A stretch of DNA of 64,000 nt from Branchiostoma floridae (taxonomy: Eukaryota > Chordata > Leptocardii > Amphioxiformes > Branchiostomatidae), in assembly GCF_000003815.2 (NCBI RefSeq), contig NC_049987.1, positions 7,373,886-7,437,885 of the forward strand, given 5' to 3'. Numbering within the stretch: position 1 is the first letter of the stretch; each line of letters starts with the position of its first letter. Below are positions 62,501-64,000 of the stretch, piece after piece. The notes under the pieces are model-generated. The model was not told the origin of the DNA and ran no database searches. It worked only from the letters and a program-made list of their open reading frames with translations. The position numbers and the translations under genes are program-made.

Positions 62501-62941
62501 GATCCTTCCAGTCTGAAACCGAGAGTAACGCCAGCAGGCGCAGCAGAACACCGAAAGGTGCTCGTAAGCAAGTATTTCGCCGACTGATGTCAAGAACGCC
62601 GTCTGGCAGGCTAAAAGACAGCCCTGCTCTGCTAGAAGCTTACACCAAACTCACTCAGTCTCAGGGTCGCTGTAAGTCTTTTAGTGGCTTGTCTGACTGG
62701 TCCTTTGACTCCTACCCTGCTTCAGAGGTGGGGGCAGCTTCTGAACCTGGAGGCCGTTTTTATCATTCTTCTCGTTCTACCCTGACTTCGTCCCGTGAAG
62801 CTGTCCGTCAATCCCGCACTCGCTCCTTGGACCGTGCGCAAGCTATGAGGCACGGAGTTTCCCCTCCCATCTCCCCTACTAACACTCGCCAGTACAGAAC
62901 AGCGTCCGAGGAAGAGCTGGGCCGCCCGACTCTATACGCAG
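35449..62941 (+). CDS. SYTL: Synaptotagmin-like (Slp) Rab27-effector gene, 5' part; C2 domains outside window
   Basis: This is a spliced gene: join(35449-35549, 38102-38326, 45288-45409, 54570-55182, 57706-57899, 58583-62941), with an optional exon at 36714-36758. I chained the exons by hand, and every junction has AG/GT borders and keeps one frame (1871 codons plus one base). Residues 1-45 form a charged helix beginning MIDLSHLSEEEKEKIL, like SHD1 of the Slp family. Residues 61-105 form a zinc finger of four CxxC pairs. Residues 115-119 are TGEWF, the SHD2 core, followed by a GTDLIRASLRR stretch that resembles Slp4/Slp5. In this family the SHD binds GTP-Rab27 on secretory vesicles and C-terminal C2 domains bind membranes. 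The zinc finger argues against Slp1/Slp2, which lack it. The C2 domains must lie downstream. Rabphilin and Slac2/melanophilin share the N-terminal fold and are less likely alternatives. Assignment to the family is strong; assignment to one paralogue is not. Confidence 0.88.
35902..36271. mobile_element. 370-bp inverted-repeat element in intron 1
   Basis: GACACACCAAATTTATTTG with TTGCTTCTC on the left is the near-complement of GAGAAGCAACAAATAAAATT with GGTGTGG on the right, giving terminal repeats of about 28 bp. TGA flanks both ends, a possible 3-bp target-site duplication. The interior is AT-rich and non-coding. Family not assigned. Confidence 0.7.
36362..36455 (+). repeat. Copy B of a local ~92-bp duplication
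   Basis: This is the partner of 35010-35101. Shared words are GAATGATGAAGTTG, ACAAACTC.TTGCTGAT and CAGCAAGATGTGACAG. It lies between exon 1 and the candidate cassette exon. Confidence 0.75.
36714..36758 (+). CDS. SYTL: Candidate 45-nt cassette exon within SHD1 helix
   Basis: A pyrimidine-rich tract ending in TGCTGCTGCCAG is followed by 45 bases that continue the exon 1 frame as RRKSELGSELEDAD, then AG|GTGCCT as a weak donor. The length is a multiple of three and both junctions keep phase, so it can be included or skipped. The family pattern runs directly from the RRI at the end of exon 1 to the KLK-E sequence at the start of the zinc-finger exon, so skipping looks like the default form. Inclusion would lengthen the Rab-binding helix by 15 mostly charged residues. 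No transcript evidence is available here, and a chance match is possible. Confidence 0.45.
36759..38101 (+). other. Intron before the zinc-finger exon
   Basis: Non-coding, ending in a good pyrimidine tract and TTTCAG. No other element was recognised. Confidence 0.7.
38102..38326 (+). CDS. SYTL: Coding exon: FYVE-type zinc finger of Slp SHD
   Basis: The acceptor is CTCCCTTTCAG and the donor AAAG|GTATAG. It encodes residues 34-108: the end of the SHD1 helix (KLKQEFQEVKKKS) and a zinc finger. The cysteines are C61/C64, C78/C81, C86/C89 and C102/C105, eight in CxxC pairs as expected for two zinc ions. FFFDTGNPCPQC and KWLCALC match the style of Slp4/Slp5, rabphilin and Slac2 fingers. In these proteins the finger packs between SHD1 and SHD2 and steadies the Rab27 interface. 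A MITE starts only 37 bp after the exon end. Confidence 0.93.
38363..38574. mobile_element. TACTGTAAATGCA-family MITE next to the zinc-finger exon
   Basis: The termini TACTGTAAATGCA and TGCATTTATAGTA are inverted. The interior matches 28152-28363 closely (GGTTTTAAGTTTGCGGTAGC, CCATGCACTGTAGTCTC). It is 212 bp long and starts 37 bp after the exon end, so it occupies the first part of the 6961-bp intron. Confidence 0.92.
38575..45287 (+). other. Large intron between zinc-finger and SHD2 exons
   Basis: Mostly AT-rich without coding signal. 40040-40190 holds a badly decayed copy of the TACTGTAAATGCA MITE. 40530-40740 is a less AT-rich island with CTGTCAATC (PBX/MEIS-like) and CATTAATA words, a possible intronic regulatory element. 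Confidence 0.6.
40040..40190. mobile_element. Decayed TACTGTAAATGCA-family MITE
   Basis: Shares GTAGGGATTT, TTTGCGGTAGG, GGTTTTAAG and ACCACAAACATTACACCACT with the better copies, and ends in TCTACAGTA. The left end is lost. Confidence 0.6.
45288..45409 (+). CDS. SYTL: Coding exon: SHD2 (GEWF motif)
   Basis: The acceptor is GGCCCCACAG and the donor CGAG|GTGAGA. Joined to the zinc-finger exon it reads NKQR-LLKIETGEWFYE, giving residues 109-150. The (S/T)GEWF core is the hallmark of SHD2, which contacts Rab27 next to the switch regions. Downstream, FGTDLIRASLRRPRGRGRG ends in a basic, arginine/glycine-rich tail. The preceding intron is 6961 bp. Frame and motif agree, so the exon is secure even though other open frames overlap it. 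Confidence 0.93.
45410..46090 (+). other. Intron, start of the 9160-bp intron
   Basis: Non-coding AT-rich sequence with no element recognised before the hAT-like insertion. Confidence 0.6.
46092..46875. mobile_element. Non-autonomous hAT-like element, 16-bp perfect TIRs
   Basis: ACAGGGCTCGAAATAC (46092-46107) is the exact reverse complement of GTATTTCGAGCCCTGT (46860-46875). If the element starts at the CAGGG, TTCTA flanks both sides as a 5-bp target-site duplication. Just inside each end lie palindromic AACTTGCAC-GTGCAAGTT words and further ACTTGCAC copies, like subterminal transposase sites. The interior of roughly 600 bases has no transposase ORF. A 17-bp direct duplication sits at 46627-46661. 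Confidence 0.9.
46876..47264 (+). other. Intron, nothing specific
   Basis: AT-rich non-coding sequence between two mobile elements. Confidence 0.5.
47265..47450 (+). mobile_element. 5'-truncated SINE-like 3' body
   Basis: CCCAGGTGTAAAAATGGGTACCTGAC and the following GGGATGGGCTCTGCCTTC, GCCCTGGACAAGGT and TTAACACCCCACTGTACCTAC resemble the body of tRNA-derived SINEs common in invertebrate genomes (from memory, not searched). No A/B boxes remain upstream. Confidence 0.5.
47451..48960 (+). other. Intron, nothing specific
   Basis: AT-rich. The 164-residue minus-strand ORF at 48585-49079 shows no recognised pattern and runs into the minisatellite. Confidence 0.5.
48965..49790. repeat. Degenerate ~40-bp minisatellite with ~120-bp higher-order unit
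   Basis: Variants of TAAGAACAGTTGTGGGCCTGTCCCTG and GGTGCTGAAACTCTG recur about twenty times, 36-48 bp apart. Similar triplets of units repeat about every 116-120 bp (for example AAGAACAGTCCTT at 49227 and 49347, with the related AAGAATAGTCCTT at 49463). Because 120 is a multiple of three, long repetitive ORFs appear on the minus strand (49254-49658, 49538-49798). These are artefacts of the repeat. Confidence 0.9.
49791..51850 (+). other. Intron; possible island at 50540-51080
   Basis: Non-coding. The 50540-51080 stretch is less AT-rich, lacks repeats and contains TTTATGAATAATTGAATTAC, so it may be a conserved regulatory element. Not testable here. Confidence 0.4.
51856..51940. repeat. Short tandem repeat, 27-31-bp unit, three copies
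   Basis: TTCAGCAC..A.GGACAGTACCA starts at 51856, 51887 and 51914 with some mismatches. Confidence 0.8.
52142..52344. mobile_element. Diverged relative of the TACTGTAAATGCA MITE
   Basis: TACTGTAAAAGGGGGA on the left and TCCCTTCTTACAGTA on the right are near-inverted. The interior shares GGGAATTTAATTTTGC, GGTATAG and GACATTTACG-type words with the family. Length is about 203 bp. Confidence 0.65.
52345..54569 (+). other. Intron; possible island at 52380-52720
   Basis: The first part is less AT-rich, the rest AT-rich. No exon was found between the SHD2 exon and 54570 that frame would require. Confidence 0.5.
54570..55182 (+). CDS. SYTL: Coding exon: disordered Ser/Arg-rich linker, part 1
   Basis: The acceptor is TTGTTGACAG and the donor GTCAG|GTAAGC. 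It encodes residues 150-353 in the frame set by the SHD2 exon. The sequence is low in hydrophobics and rich in Ser, Arg, Pro and Gln, with many SP and RxxS sites (for example SRTSPRVSSDSGRSSPLL). It also has short acidic and helical stretches (MSLDDELHLVCAEEEKK, SDTELLDELVSAGDYS). No catalytic domain is visible. Linkers between SHD and C2 domains in Slp proteins are poorly conserved and often phosphorylated, which fits. GC content is higher than in the flanking intron, as expected for coding DNA. Confidence 0.88.
55270..55405. mobile_element. Possible inverted-repeat MITE
   Basis: CCAAACCGGAATCTGGCCGG... (55270-55305) and its partner ending GGCCTCGGTTTGG (to about 55403) pair at roughly 24 of 36 positions around a 70-base AT-rich centre. 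The outer borders are unclear. Confidence 0.5.
56391..56700 (-). mobile_element. Retroposed 3' end on the minus strand
   Basis: Seventeen T bases (56391-56407) followed by AAACCTTTATTG read on the minus strand as CAATAAAGGTTT then poly(A), that is, a polyadenylation signal and tail. Further in, a 109-bp tandem pair (CGACTA..GCAGATACATAA.TAT at 56489 and 56598) forms the 3' region. It is likely a truncated LINE or processed transcript; the source is unknown. Confidence 0.6.
57706..57899 (+). CDS. SYTL: Coding exon: disordered linker, part 2
   Basis: The acceptor is CTGACTTGCAG and the donor AAAG|GTTCAC. It encodes residues 354-418, a Thr/Asn/Asp-rich segment (STDVPTPTTASETNS, DIPDNRPSNWNG, GRGEYIDDGRSSTG). 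Phase 2 on entry and phase 1 on exit match both neighbours. It is GC-richer than the surrounding intron, and no domain is recognised. The codons after 57899 that continue the open frame (GSLVVLVF...) are intron read-through. Confidence 0.85.
57900..58582 (+). other. 683-bp intron before the giant exon
   Basis: GT at 57900 and CACCAG at the end. AT-rich, with stops in the coding frame (for example at 57963) and only short chance ORFs. No elements were recognised. Confidence 0.8.
58583..62941 (+). CDS. SYTL: Giant coding exon (4359 bp): disordered linker of Slp protein
   Basis: The acceptor is CTCTCCCACCAG and the donor GCAG|GTACAC. It encodes residues 419-1871 with no stop. The open frame runs on to 63015, but that tail is intron. 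The translation starts EGSSTSSDNSETDVEQELSD and is Ser/Glu/Asp-rich and probably unstructured. Landmarks are three ESE(x)xDPYAA motifs (DPYAA at residues 778, 1653 and 1685), a basic patch KKKRFSLSNLRHSFKRSGK near residues 1459-1477, and Ser/Arg-rich RSRTP and TRSLDR segments near the end. An AT-richer acidic block lies at about 59900-61600. Very long linkers are known in Drosophila Bitesize (an Slp) and in EXPH5/Slac2-b, so the size is unusual but has precedent. C2A probably starts in the next exon. Confidence 0.9.
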
Positions 62942-64000
62942 GTACACTTGTACATGTACAACAGTTGGTGTGTGGTTGGTTCAAGGTTCGTGGTTGGAGG
63001 AGAGGCAAAAGTTGAATCGGGATGACCCTCACAATCAAATGTCTTCCATGAGTTAAGTTTGCTGAACTTAAGTTTTCTCATAGTAGTAAGCTAATTTCCT
63101 AATTTGGTGGTGGTTACTATAGTAACTGATTCTTTAAGTCTTGTTTCATTTTGTTCTTCATTATACATGTAAAAGGCATCCCCTTTGACTTTTGTTCTCC
63201 ATCATTTTCAAAATGTTTGCTTTATTTCATATTGTTACTGTTTTGTATGATTCATAATTTTGCATGATCATGTTTCTTTTCCAACTGATTTACCTATGAG
63301 TATTTTACTTGGCATGTCTTGTTTTGAGATATGATGTGTTTTATGTTAAGGATTTTATCATTATACCTGACTTGTGTGCTACACGGCTTCCCGTGCTGTT
63401 TATGAATCCTTGCCATTTGTATTGCTGAGATGTCTGTCAGCAGGGCTTTTTAAGATTCTTGATGCAGTCTTTCATGACTCCTGTCTTTGCTACAACAGCC
63501 TCACATGTCCAGGAACAAAGATTTTTCTGTCCTCTGTTTGTAACTCTGTACGTGCCATGTGGGCTCAACTATGTGTTGTGAACTTGGTCAGGGAAAGCTT
63601 TTCTCTCATTTCCTCTTTAAAATGTCAATTTGTCTTCAGGGTGAAGATTTCCAGAGGAACTCCATGTTATTCCCTATCTTTATTCCTCATCAATGTAACA
63701 CCTTCCTTGGTCTTCCCTATATCTTAAGTCTGTCTTTCATGAAGCGGCTGATATTAATGTGGTGATTATTTAAAGTACTGCACATTCCTATAGATTATCC
63801 CAAACAGTATGTCACATACTCATGAGTCATGTAGGCTGACCAAGAGTCTCATAAACCAGACCTAAGGCATCAGGTGGACTAGTACAGTAGGTGGCCAAGC
63901 TTGAGTGTGATCACACACAGGCACTCTCAGTGAGGTCACAGTGACTGACATTTGACAGTAAGCAGATTCAGACTGTAATCCATGAAACCTGCAATTATGC
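62942..64000 (+). other. Intron following the giant exon
   Basis: GTACAC opens the intron at 62942. The stretch is AT-rich with stops in all frames apart from short chance ORFs. No further exon could be tied to the gene by frame, so the C2-domain exons are expected after 64000. Confidence 0.7.

Noticed and set aside
62942-63015. C-terminal extension of the giant ORF to a stop at 63013-63015
   Set aside because: A GCAG|GTACAC donor interrupts it, the following residues look like translated intron, and the C2 domains expected in this family are absent.

Overview
This window looks like animal genomic DNA, most likely from an amphioxus (Branchiostoma). The clues are an AT-rich background full of ACATGTA words, large introns with canonical GT/AG borders, many short non-autonomous DNA transposons, a tRNA-derived SINE, and two 100-N assembly gaps. 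The species call is inference from these features and general familiarity; no search was run. There are no bacterial operons, CRISPR arrays or functional tRNA/rRNA genes.

One protein-coding gene can be supported, on the + strand. It is the 5' part of a synaptotagmin-like (Slp/SYTL) Rab27-effector gene, closest in layout to Slp4/granuphilin and Slp5. Its coding exons are 35449-35549 (SHD1 helix), an optional 45-nt exon 36714-36758, 38102-38326 (FYVE-type zinc finger), 45288-45409 (SHD2, with the GEWF core), 54570-55182, 57706-57899 and a very large exon 58583-62941. The six main exons join in one frame and give 1871 residues plus one base. The C2A/C2B domains expected in this family must lie beyond 64000. 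The linker is unusually long, since the last exon alone encodes about 1453 residues.

Layout: 1-35442 holds no recognisable coding sequence. It is 5' flank and/or 5'-UTR intron, with tandem duplications, MITEs, a SINE and a few compositionally distinct islands that may be regulatory. The first coding exon is preceded by four 80-bp tandem copies of a complete 3' splice site, with a partial fifth copy further upstream. 35550-58582 is exon-poor and rich in mobile elements, including a hAT-like element with perfect 16-bp terminal repeats and a roughly 40-bp minisatellite with 120-bp higher-order structure. 58583-62941 is coding, and 62942-64000 is intron.

The most interesting signals are the duplicated splice acceptor array carrying short upstream ORFs, the phase-neutral candidate cassette exon inside the Rab-binding helix, the giant disordered exon with three DPYAA motifs and a frame-neutral internal intron candidate, and several intact non-autonomous transposons with clear target-site duplications.
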